From: Erythrobacteraceae bacterium
GTDB lineage: Bacteria; Pseudomonadota; Alphaproteobacteria; Sphingomonadales; Sphingomonadaceae
Assembly: GCA_027489065.1 (NCBI GenBank)
Contig: JAIYAM010000032.1
Location: 19,090-83,089 of the forward strand
DNA: 64,000 nucleotides
Reading direction: 5' to 3'
Positions 29,793 to 36,516 of the stretch are shown one piece after another. The stretch's first letter is position 1. Each line of letters starts with the position of its first letter. The notes beneath the pieces were generated by a model, which was given only the letters and a program-made list of their open reading frames with translations, was not told the DNA's origin and made no database searches. The translations under genes and the position numbers were made by a program.

Positions 29793-30256
29793 CAGCGGGT
29801 TCCAGTAAGAACGGGGAGGCGCTCGGTGCCGACAATCGTGCCGAGCTCCTTGAGGGTCTTGCCCGCGACCGGCACCACAGTGTGCGCGGCGCGGATCGCC
29901 CCGAAGGCGGCCTGCGTGGCGGGATCGTCATAGCCGGCAGGGGTGGGGTAGCCGACCTCGACCAGCAGATCCCAGTCGCCGTCGGCTGCCGGGTTGGCGA
30001 TCAGACGGTAGGAGGTGAACAGGCCCTGCTCGACCGCCTTGGCGTCCATCGCAAACCAGTTGAGGAAGATGAACGAGGTGAGGTTGGCGCGCTCGCCGGG
30101 GAACGCTTTCAGGCGGGTCCATTCGACCACCATCGGGGCCCGGGACTCGGCCGGAGCGGGCGCTTCCTGTGCGGCGACAGGTGCGGCGGCGAAGGCGAAG
30201 GCCGAGGCGACCGCGGCGACGGGGGTGATGCCGGGAGTAACTGTTGGCGTGCGCAT
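29792..30256 (-). CDS. Small exported protein of unknown function inside the cys operon
   Basis: 154 aa. A signal peptide (about 1-30, ending PVAAQ) is followed by an Ala/Pro segment and a folded part with VVEWTRLKAFPGERANLTSF. This resembles dimeric alpha/beta-barrel or EthD-like small proteins, but no family is claimed. It sits exactly between DUF2849 and cysI with one-base TGATG overlaps on both sides, so it is cotranslated with cytoplasmic enzymes although predicted periplasmic. A role in sulfur metabolism is inference only. Confidence 0.65.
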   Translation of the reverse strand: MRTPTVTPGITPVAAVASAFAFAAAPVAAQEAPAPAESRAPMVVEWTRLKAFPGERANLTSFIFLNWFAMDAKAVEQGLFTSYRLIANPAADGDWDLLVEVGYPTPAGYDDPATQAAFGAIRAAHTVVPVAGKTLKELGTIVGTERLPVLTGTR

Positions 30257-30555
30257 CAGATCACCCAGTCCCAGCCGGTCTTCTCGGCGGTCGGCACGCC
30301 GAGGTCGCGGCGCACGGTCGGTCCGAGTGCGCGCACCCGGTCCTTGATATGGGCAGGCCGCACGTGGCCGGCGCCGTCGATGGTCGCCTCGATCGCGTAG
30401 GGCACATTGACGCGGCGCGCGGCTTCCTCGCGGGCGAGGATCTCCTCGGCGTCTTCGCCGACGTCGACCGCATCGTCGACGAACAGCGACCAGCCGGTGC
30501 CGTTCCACCACGTCACCGCGCCGCTGCGCAAATCATTGCCGGTGAGAATTTTCAT
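30256..30555 (-). CDS. DUF2849 family protein
   Basis: 99 aa; matches DUF2849, a small family found directly upstream of sulfite reductase in alphaproteobacteria. It starts MKILTGNDLRSGAVTWW and has an acidic helix (DVGEDAEEILAREEAAR). The function is not known; context suggests an accessory to sulfite reduction. The ATG lies 15 bases after the siroheme synthase stop, next to a palindromic repeat. Confidence 0.8.
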   Translation of the reverse strand: MKILTGNDLRSGAVTWWNGTGWSLFVDDAVDVGEDAEEILAREEAARRVNVPYAIEATIDGAGHVRPAHIKDRVRALGPTVRRDLGVPTAEKTGWDWVI

Positions 30556-30568
30556 GCAAAATTTCCTT

Positions 30569-30639
30569 CGTCATTCCGGGCGAAGGCCGGAACCCAGTTC
30601 CACCGTCGCAACTGGGTCCCGGCCTTCGCCGGGATGACG
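30569..30639. repeat. Palindromic intergenic repeat overlapping the cobA 3' end
   Basis: A 71-base imperfect palindrome: the arm starting CGTCATTCCGGGCGAAGGCC is answered by GGCCTTCGCCGGGATGACG, with a central AACCCAGTT...AACTGGGT pair. This form is a well-known dispersed palindrome in sphingomonad and related genomes. Here it provides the last ~22 codons and the stop of cobA on the minus strand. It could also form an RNA hairpin ahead of DUF2849. Confidence 0.8.
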
Positions 30640-31380
30640 AGCTGCGCGTACAAGGTCCGCGTCCTCGCGCGCGGTGACTTCGCCAATCACGATCAGCGCC
30701 GGGCTCTTGACGCCATGCGCCTCGACCAGATCGGGGAGCCCTGCGAGCAGCCCGCGCAGCACGCGCATTTCGGGGCGCGCGGCATTCTCGATCACGGCGA
30801 CCGGCATGTCGGGGGCGAGACCATCGGCCATCAGCTTTTCGGCGATTTGCGCGGCTGTGGAGACGCCCATGTAGATCACCAGCGTGCGGCCCTTGCCAGC
30901 AAGGCCGGACCAGTCCTGCTCGGCGAGGCCCTTGCACTGGCCCGCGACGAAGCTGACGATGCTCGAAGCGTCGCGGTGTGTAAGGGCGATCTGAGCGGCC
31001 GCGCCCGCGCCCTGCGCCGCGCTGATGCCGGGGACGACTTCGACGCGCACACCAGCCGCACGCGCGGCTTCGGCTTCCTCGCCGCCGCGCCCGAAGATGA
31101 AGGGATCGCCGCCCTTGAGACGGACCACGTCATTTCCGCTGAGAGCCTCGCGCACCAGCAGGGCGTTGATCTCTTCCTGCGGCATGGTGTGGCGGGCGCG
31201 CTGCTTGGCGACCGAGATCAGCCGCGCGTCGGGGCGGGCGAGCCTAAGGATGTCGGGGCCGATCAGCCCGTCATGGACGATCACCCGCGCGTCCGAAATC
31301 AGGCGCGCGGCGCGCAGGGTCAGGAGGTCCACCGGACCCGGCCCTGCGCCGACGAGAAAAATGGTGCCGCTATTCTGCAT
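30571..31380 (-). CDS. cobA: Uroporphyrinogen-III C-methyltransferase (SUMT)
   Basis: 269 aa. SAM-dependent methylase converting uroporphyrinogen III to precorrin-2, needed for the siroheme of the adjacent sulfite reductase. Motifs: VGAGPGPVDLLTLRA at 10-24, RLKGGDPFIFGRGGEE, VVPGISAA and a late VIGEVTARE. The CysG dehydrogenase/ferrochelatase domain is absent, so that step must be coded elsewhere. The last ~22 residues come from a palindromic repeat and are probably an unstructured tail acquired by insertion. Confidence 0.9.
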   Translation of the reverse strand: MQNSGTIFLVGAGPGPVDLLTLRAARLISDARVIVHDGLIGPDILRLARPDARLISVAKQRARHTMPQEEINALLVREALSGNDVVRLKGGDPFIFGRGGEEAEAARAAGVRVEVVPGISAAQGAGAAAQIALTHRDASSIVSFVAGQCKGLAEQDWSGLAGKGRTLVIYMGVSTAAQIAEKLMADGLAPDMPVAVIENAARPEMRVLRGLLAGLPDLVEAHGVKSPALIVIGEVTAREDADLVRAARHPGEGRDPVATVELGSGLRPE

Positions 31381-31446
31381 GGGACCGAAATGGGCCAGCC
31401 GCGCCGGCCCCGCCAGCGAGAATGGATTGCCCCGTGCGTAGCGGAA

Positions 31447-32433
31447 CTATTGCGGCGGTTCGGAACCCCGCCGGGCTTGCAGCGCCGCGATCAGCCGCTC
31501 CATCGCTTCCCCGTCCTTCAGGTGCAGGTCGCGCTGGGGATAGGGGAGCGCGATGCCGTTCTCCTTGAACAGCGTCCAGAGGTGCTTGAGCACATCGCTG
31601 CGAACATTGCCGACGCCCTCCTCGGGGTCGGAAATCCAGCAATGGATGGTGAAGTTCACGGCATTGTCGCCGAAGCCGCCCCACCACACGCTAGGCGCAG
31701 GCTTCATCAGCACCCGCCTCGCCTTGCGGGCCGCTTCGAGCATCAGCTTTTCAGCGAGCGCCATGTCCGCCTCGTAGCTCACCCCGACCGGCACCTGGAT
31801 GCGCACATTGCGCGAGGAATAGGACCAGTTCTCGACCTGATTGATCATCAGGTTCTCGTTGGGGATGAGGTATTCGCGCTCGTCCCGCGTGGTGACGGAG
31901 ACGGCGCGGATGCCGATCTTGCGGATCTGGCCGAAGGTCTGCTGCCCGGCCCCGTCGGCCACCGCGATGACGTCGCCCGGCTTGATCGACTTGTCCATCA
32001 GCAGGATGATCCCGGCGATGAGGTTGCCGAAGGTCTTCTGCAAGCCGAAGCCGATGGCGAGGCCGAAGGCGCCGGAAAAGACGGTGAGCGCGGTGAGGTC
32101 GATGCCGAGCACGTCGACCCCGACGAGGAAGGTCACCACCCAGATGACGATGGTCGCGATCTTCTCGGCGAGCACGGCCTGCGTGCCGTCGAGCCGGGTG
32201 GCGCGCCTCAGCGCGCTGCGGGTCAGGCGGGTGGCGATCATCGCGAGCGCCAGCGCAATGAGGATCGCGGCGATGGCGAACAGCACGTCGAAGGCCGAAA
32301 CGCGGTACTGGCCGAGCTCGATCGCGAGGCTGTCGAGCCGTTCGGCGATGCCGCCGATGGTCTGCGAGCGCTCGGCGAGGCCTTCGCGCAGGGTATCCGC
32401 CCCGCTGACGGTTTCGGGCGCGACGATGCTCAT
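31447..32433 (-). CDS. Mechanosensitive channel MscS family protein
   Basis: 328 aa. TM segments lie near 48-68 and 88-110. Then comes the pore helix region with GAFGLAIGFGLQKTFGNLIAGIILLM, which keeps the Gly/Ala pattern of MscS TM3. The beta domain follows (SIKPGDVIAV, YLIPNENLM) with a C-terminal alpha/beta cage. Its role is release of osmolytes on hypo-osmotic shock. It sits inside the sulfur operon with an ATGA overlap to metC; no functional link is evident. Confidence 0.9.
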   Translation of the reverse strand: MSIVAPETVSGADTLREGLAERSQTIGGIAERLDSLAIELGQYRVSAFDVLFAIAAILIALALAMIATRLTRSALRRATRLDGTQAVLAEKIATIVIWVVTFLVGVDVLGIDLTALTVFSGAFGLAIGFGLQKTFGNLIAGIILLMDKSIKPGDVIAVADGAGQQTFGQIRKIGIRAVSVTTRDEREYLIPNENLMINQVENWSYSSRNVRIQVPVGVSYEADMALAEKLMLEAARKARRVLMKPAPSVWWGGFGDNAVNFTIHCWISDPEEGVGNVRSDVLKHLWTLFKENGIALPYPQRDLHLKDGEAMERLIAALQARRGSEPPQ

Positions 32434-33623
32434 CCGATCAGCGCCAGGCCCTGGGCGAGGTCGGCGATCAGGTCGTCCGGGTCCTCGAGCCCGATCGAGA
32501 GCCGCAGGGCGGGGCGCCCGTCGGTGGGGCAGGGCATCACGGAGCGGTAGGTCGCCGGGTTGATGGGGAGCGCGAGGCTCTCGAACCCGCCCCAGCTATA
32601 GCCGTTGCCGAACAGCGCCAGCGCGTCGGACAACCGCGCCGAGGCCGCCGGATCGTCGCTCGCCAGCACGAAAGAGAACAGCCCGCAGCCCCCGGTGAAA
32701 TCGCGCTTCCACAGGCCATGGCCGGGGTGCGAGGGGAGCAGCGGGCAGAGCACCTCGGCGACCTGCGGCTGGGCCTCCAGCCACTGAGCCACGCGCAGCG
32801 CCGAGCGAGTCTGCGCCTCGAGCCGCACGCCCATCGTCCGCAGGCCCCGCGCCGCCAGCGCCGCATCGTCGGGCGAGACCACTTGCCCCAACTCATGCGA
32901 GGTGCGGCGCAGGGCGGTGTACCAGCGTTTCCCCGCACTCGCGCTGCCCATCATCAGGTCCGAATGCCCGCCGACATGCTTCGACAGGCTCATCATCACG
33001 ATGTCGCAGCCATGGGTGAGGCCCGCAAAGCCCAAGGGGCTCGCCCAGGTGTTGTCGAGGCAGACCACCGCGCCATGTTCGCGGGCGATGGCGGCGAAAG
33101 CGGGGATGTCGCAGACTTCGAAGGTCAGGCTGCCGGGGCTCTCGAGCCACACCGCCTTCACGCTGCCCGCCGCGAACAAGGCCCGGTAGGCGTCCACATC
33201 GCGGGGATCGAAGAACTGCGTTGCCACCCCCAGCCGCGCCAGCAGCCCGGTCGCCATGCTGCGGGTCGGATCATAGGCATTGTCGCTCATCAGCAGCCGG
33301 TCGCCCGGCTTCAATATCGCGAGCATGCAGCCGAGGATCGCCGCCACGCCGCTCGGGTAGAGCACCGTGCCGTGAGCTCCCGGCTCGAGCTGGGTCAGCG
33401 CCTCGGCGAGCGCCCATTGCGTCGGCGCGCCGCGCCTGCCGTAGAAGAACTGCCCGTCGGCGTTGTTGGCGCCGGCCGCCTGCCGATCGGCATCGGTTTC
33501 ATAAAGGTGGGTCGAGGCGCGCCAAACCGGCGGATTGACCACCGGCCCGGTCCACTCCTTGCGCCGTCCGCCATGCACGAGGCGGGTGGCGGGCCGCAGG
33601 GGCTTGCCGTCGCCTCCGCTCAT
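32430..33623 (-). CDS. metC: Cystathionine beta-lyase-like PLP enzyme
   Basis: 397 aa, Cys/Met metabolism PLP-enzyme family (fold type I). The PLP lysine is Lys215 in SLSKHVGGHSD, and the cofactor Asp lies in CLDNTWASPL. YGRRGAPTQ and the GYSWGGFESL end are typical of MetC-type beta-lyases, which cleave cystathionine to homocysteine, pyruvate and ammonia. Related gamma-synthases cannot be wholly excluded. ATG 33623 overlaps the sseA stop; ATGA overlap with the channel gene downstream. Confidence 0.88.
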   Translation of the reverse strand: MSGGDGKPLRPATRLVHGGRRKEWTGPVVNPPVWRASTHLYETDADRQAAGANNADGQFFYGRRGAPTQWALAEALTQLEPGAHGTVLYPSGVAAILGCMLAILKPGDRLLMSDNAYDPTRSMATGLLARLGVATQFFDPRDVDAYRALFAAGSVKAVWLESPGSLTFEVCDIPAFAAIAREHGAVVCLDNTWASPLGFAGLTHGCDIVMMSLSKHVGGHSDLMMGSASAGKRWYTALRRTSHELGQVVSPDDAALAARGLRTMGVRLEAQTRSALRVAQWLEAQPQVAEVLCPLLPSHPGHGLWKRDFTGGCGLFSFVLASDDPAASARLSDALALFGNGYSWGGFESLALPINPATYRSVMPCPTDGRPALRLSIGLEDPDDLIADLAQGLALIG

Positions 33624-34477
33624 GCGTCCGGGCCTTGCTGCTTCGGCGTCTCCGGGTCCGCGCCCCACTCGCTCCAGCTGCCGTCATACAGCGCGGTGTC
33701 ATGCTTGCCGAGGAGGTGCATGGCGAACAGCAGCACGCTGGCCGTCACCCCGCTGCCGCAGGTGGTGGTCACCGGCGCGTCGAGGTCGATCCCCGCATCG
33801 GCAAAGGCCGCGCGCAGCGCCTCGGGCGTTTTGTAGGTGCCGTCCGCGTTCAGCACCGCGCCGAAGAACAGGTTGCGGCTCCCCGGAATGCGCCCGTTCT
33901 GTCCGCCGTGCACCGGATCGATGCCCGAGCCGTAGACCCGGTCGGCCGAGCGCGCATCGAGCACCTGCTCGGCATGGCTGTCGAGGTTCGCCAGCATGTC
34001 CGCCTTGCTCCGCACGCGTTCGGGAGCGGCAAGGCTCGCCGGGGCGGCGGGGGCGATGTCGGGCGTGCCGATCTCCAGCGGGTGCCCTTCGCTGCGCCAC
34101 TTGCCCAACCCCCCGTCGAGGATCGCGACATTCTCCCAGCCGCTTGCCGTCAGCACGAACCACGCCCGCGCCGAGGTGCGGATCGCGCTGTCGTCATAGA
34201 TCACGATTGTCTCGCCGGGCGCGACACCGAGCCCTGCCAGCCGCTCGGCAAGCTGTCCGGGGGTGGGGAAGGCATAAGGGACGGGCGATCCCGCATCGAA
34301 GAGGCTCGCCAGATCGAGGAATCGCGCGCCGGGAATATGCTCTGCGGCGAATTCGGCGGCGGCATCGCGCTGGGCGGCGGGCAGGTGATAGGAGGCGTCG
34401 AGCACCACGAGGTCGGGGGAACCGAGGTTTGCGGCGAGCCACTCGGCGGACACGAGCGAGGAGGGGAGCTTTGTCAT
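33620..34477 (-). CDS. sseA: 3-mercaptopyruvate sulfurtransferase, two rhodanese domains
   Basis: 285 aa with an inactive N-terminal rhodanese domain (about 8-130) and an active C-terminal one (about 155-280). The active loop is C240-GSGVTA, the form typical of 3-mercaptopyruvate rather than thiosulfate sulfurtransferases. NGRIPGSRNLFF precedes it. ATG 34477 has GAGGGGAGC upstream. It is the first gene of the minus-strand sulfur operon. Two residues of variation in the loop would change substrate preference, so activity is inferred. Confidence 0.9.
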   Translation of the reverse strand: MTKLPSSLVSAEWLAANLGSPDLVVLDASYHLPAAQRDAAAEFAAEHIPGARFLDLASLFDAGSPVPYAFPTPGQLAERLAGLGVAPGETIVIYDDSAIRTSARAWFVLTASGWENVAILDGGLGKWRSEGHPLEIGTPDIAPAAPASLAAPERVRSKADMLANLDSHAEQVLDARSADRVYGSGIDPVHGGQNGRIPGSRNLFFGAVLNADGTYKTPEALRAAFADAGIDLDAPVTTTCGSGVTASVLLFAMHLLGKHDTALYDGSWSEWGADPETPKQQGPDA

Positions 34478-34539
34478 GCCCGCTACCCTAGCGCGCGCTT
34501 GGCGATGCTGCAAAGCCTCGCCGGACACTCTTCGGGCGG

Positions 34540-35745
34540 TCAGGCCGCAGCGGAGGCGGGCGGAACCGCAATGCCCTGCGCCACCAGCCCGGTGATCCCG
34601 CCCGGCCCCTGATCCATCGGGATCGGGTGGACGCGCCCGCTCGCGCTCGGCGTGCCGATCACGAAGGTGCGGGTGACGGCGCGCTGGCCTTCTGCCTCAA
34701 GCGTGACATGGACCAGCGGCACGAACAGCGGCGTGGAGCCCTGCCGCAGCGGCTGGATGGCGGACAGCGGCAGCTGCACCTCGCCCGATATGCTGCGCGC
34801 CTGATGGGGGCCGATGCGCTCGATGCCGCCCAGCGCCTGCGCCGAGCCGACCGAGGGGCCGTTGCTGCCTGCCACGGCGGCACTGGCCCGCGCGCAGACG
34901 AGCTGCGCGGCGCTGGTCAGATCGTTCACCGCCTTGCCGGAGCGGTTGGCGATGGTGAGGCGGTATCCCAATGTGAACATCATCACGCTGCGGGTCGCGC
35001 TGGTGACGTCGAGCTTCAGGACGAGGTCGGAAAGATCGGGTGCGGTCACGGACTCGGGCGCGGCAGCGGCGGGGTGCGCGGCGAGGCGCGGCACCTTGGG
35101 CTTGCGGCGGCGGCGCAGCAGTGCAGCGCCGCCGAGCAGCACGGCGACGCCCAGCCCGCCTGCCGCCGCGATCATTGGCCATTCGGGGAGCGCAATGATG
35201 GTGTCGGTGGTGGTTTCTTCGGCCTGAGGTGCGGCGTTGGGCGGCAGCGTCAAGGGTGCGCCCGCCGTGCCCGGCGGGGGTGCTGTGTCCTGCGGCGCGG
35301 GGGCGAGGGTGGCCGAGGCTTCGGGAACCGTCCCCGGGGTCGCTTGCGGGGTGAGCGCAGGGCGCGGCTGGCCGGCATTAGGGGTGGTATTCGGGGCGGC
35401 AGTCGGCGTTGGCCGGGGTGCGGCCGGCAAGGCAGCGCCGGGTGCTGGCGCGGGGGCCGAACTCGGGGCAACGGTCGGCGCGGGTGCTGGCGCGGGCGCG
35501 GGGGTCGCGGTGGGGCGCGCGGTCGGCACGGGACGGGGCGGGATTGCCACCCCTGCACGCTCGTCGGCGGGACCGGCGGGCGCGGGTGTCGGGCTCGGGC
35601 TGCTCGGCGGCAGGCTGAAGGTCTGCTGCGCGGCCAGCCGGGAGGTAGGCGGCGCGCCGCAGGCCAGCGCAACGCCTGCGGCGAGGGCGACGGCAGGCCC
35701 TCGCTTGCGGGCGCTCGGGACAGGGCGGGCAGGCAGGCGGATCAT
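34540..35745 (-). CDS. Pro/Ala/Thr-rich membrane-anchored protein, unknown function
   Basis: 401 aa. A hydrophobic N-terminal segment (about 17-35) is followed by a low-complexity Pro/Ala/Thr region to about residue 185. One strong TM helix follows (PMIAAAGGLGVAVLLGG...), then an RRRRK stop-transfer. The C-terminal half (about 240-395) resembles a beta-sandwich with TLGYRLTIANRSGKAVNDL. If the N-terminus is a signal sequence, the low-complexity part is periplasmic and the C-terminal domain cytoplasmic. ATG 35745 is chosen because the longer frame overlaps the divergent queF promoter. No family recognised. Confidence 0.65.
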   Translation of the reverse strand: MIRLPARPVPSARKRGPAVALAAGVALACGAPPTSRLAAQQTFSLPPSSPSPTPAPAGPADERAGVAIPPRPVPTARPTATPAPAPAPAPTVAPSSAPAPAPGAALPAAPRPTPTAAPNTTPNAGQPRPALTPQATPGTVPEASATLAPAPQDTAPPPGTAGAPLTLPPNAAPQAEETTTDTIIALPEWPMIAAAGGLGVAVLLGGAALLRRRRKPKVPRLAAHPAAAAPESVTAPDLSDLVLKLDVTSATRSVMMFTLGYRLTIANRSGKAVNDLTSAAQLVCARASAAVAGSNGPSVGSAQALGGIERIGPHQARSISGEVQLPLSAIQPLRQGSTPLFVPLVHVTLEAEGQRAVTRTFVIGTPSASGRVHPIPMDQGPGGITGLVAQGIAVPPASAAA

Positions 35746-35897
35746 GACGCGGTTCTGACCGTTGGCGGTTGGCAGATGAAGGGCGAGGAGACTTGCCTGT
35801 TCAAGCGTGAACCGGCGCTGTCCGACATAGGCGCAGGCGCGCATCCGCGTCCAGCTTGCGGCTTGCGCGGCGCGGCGGATCGGGGCAACAGCGCGGC

Positions 35898-36371
35898 ATG
35901 GAAAGCACACCTCCCCCTGCAAAGCCCCAGCCGCAGTTTCTGGGCAAGGATACGCCGCTGCCGACCTCGCCCGAGGAGGCGGTGCTCGACTACGTGCCCA
36001 ATCCGCGGCCCGGCCTCACCTATCTGGTGCGCTTCGTCTCGCCGGAGTTCACCTCGCTGTGCCCCGTGACGAACCAGCCCGATTTCGCGCACCTGGTGAT
36101 CGACTATGTGCCGGGCGAGACCATCGTCGAGAGCAAGAGCCTGAAGCTGTTTCTCGGCTCGTTCCGCAACCACAACGGCTTCCACGAGGATGTGACCGTG
36201 GGGATCGGGGTGCGCCTGTTCGAGGAGATGCGCCCGCAATGGCTGAGGATCGGCGGTTACTGGTATCCGCGCGGGGGCATCCCGATCGACGTGTTCTGGC
36301 AATCGGCCGCGCCGCCGCAGGATCTGTGGCTGCCTGACCAGGGCGTGCCGTCCTATCGCGGGCGCGGGTAA
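35898..36371 (+). CDS. queF: NADPH-dependent 7-cyano-7-deazaguanine reductase
   Basis: 157 aa, the short unimodular QueF type. The catalytic Cys55 and Asp62 are present ([10 protein letters not shown]), in the same numbering as the Bacillus enzyme. The family motif [15 protein letters not shown] is intact. It reduces preQ0 to preQ1 for queuosine in tRNA. ATG 35898 gives the right N-terminus; an upstream in-frame start reads through the divergent promoter region. It is a single gene, divergent from the Pro/Ala-rich gene. Confidence 0.95.
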   Translation: MESTPPPAKPQPQFLGKDTPLPTSPEEAVLDYVPNPRPGLTYLVRFVSPEFTSLCPVTNQPDFAHLVIDYVPGETIVESKSLKLFLGSFRNHNGFHEDVTVGIGVRLFEEMRPQWLRIGGYWYPRGGIPIDVFWQSAAPPQDLWLPDQGVPSYRGRG

Positions 36372-36489
36372 GGGCGGCTGAGGGCTGCGGGCTCTTGCTG
36401 GCCTCTTGAAGCTGCCAGGCTGGCGCCAGACCGGCCCCAGACCCCTTCCAGACCCCCCTTAGACCCCCGCCAGACCCCCTCCAAAACGA

Positions 36490-36505
36490 TGTTTCACGTG
36501 GAACA
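36490..36505. promoter_or_regulatory. parS-like site (ParB centromere)
   Basis: TGTTTCACGTGGAACA differs from a perfect parS palindrome at one base pair and keeps the CACGTG core. The symmetric match extends to 20 bases (36488-36507). It lies between queF and the EAL gene in a stretch of tandem CCAGACCCC-like repeats (36430-36482). parS sites are usually near the origin of replication; function here is inferred from the match. Confidence 0.7.
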
Positions 36506-36516
36506 TCGCTGGCTGG

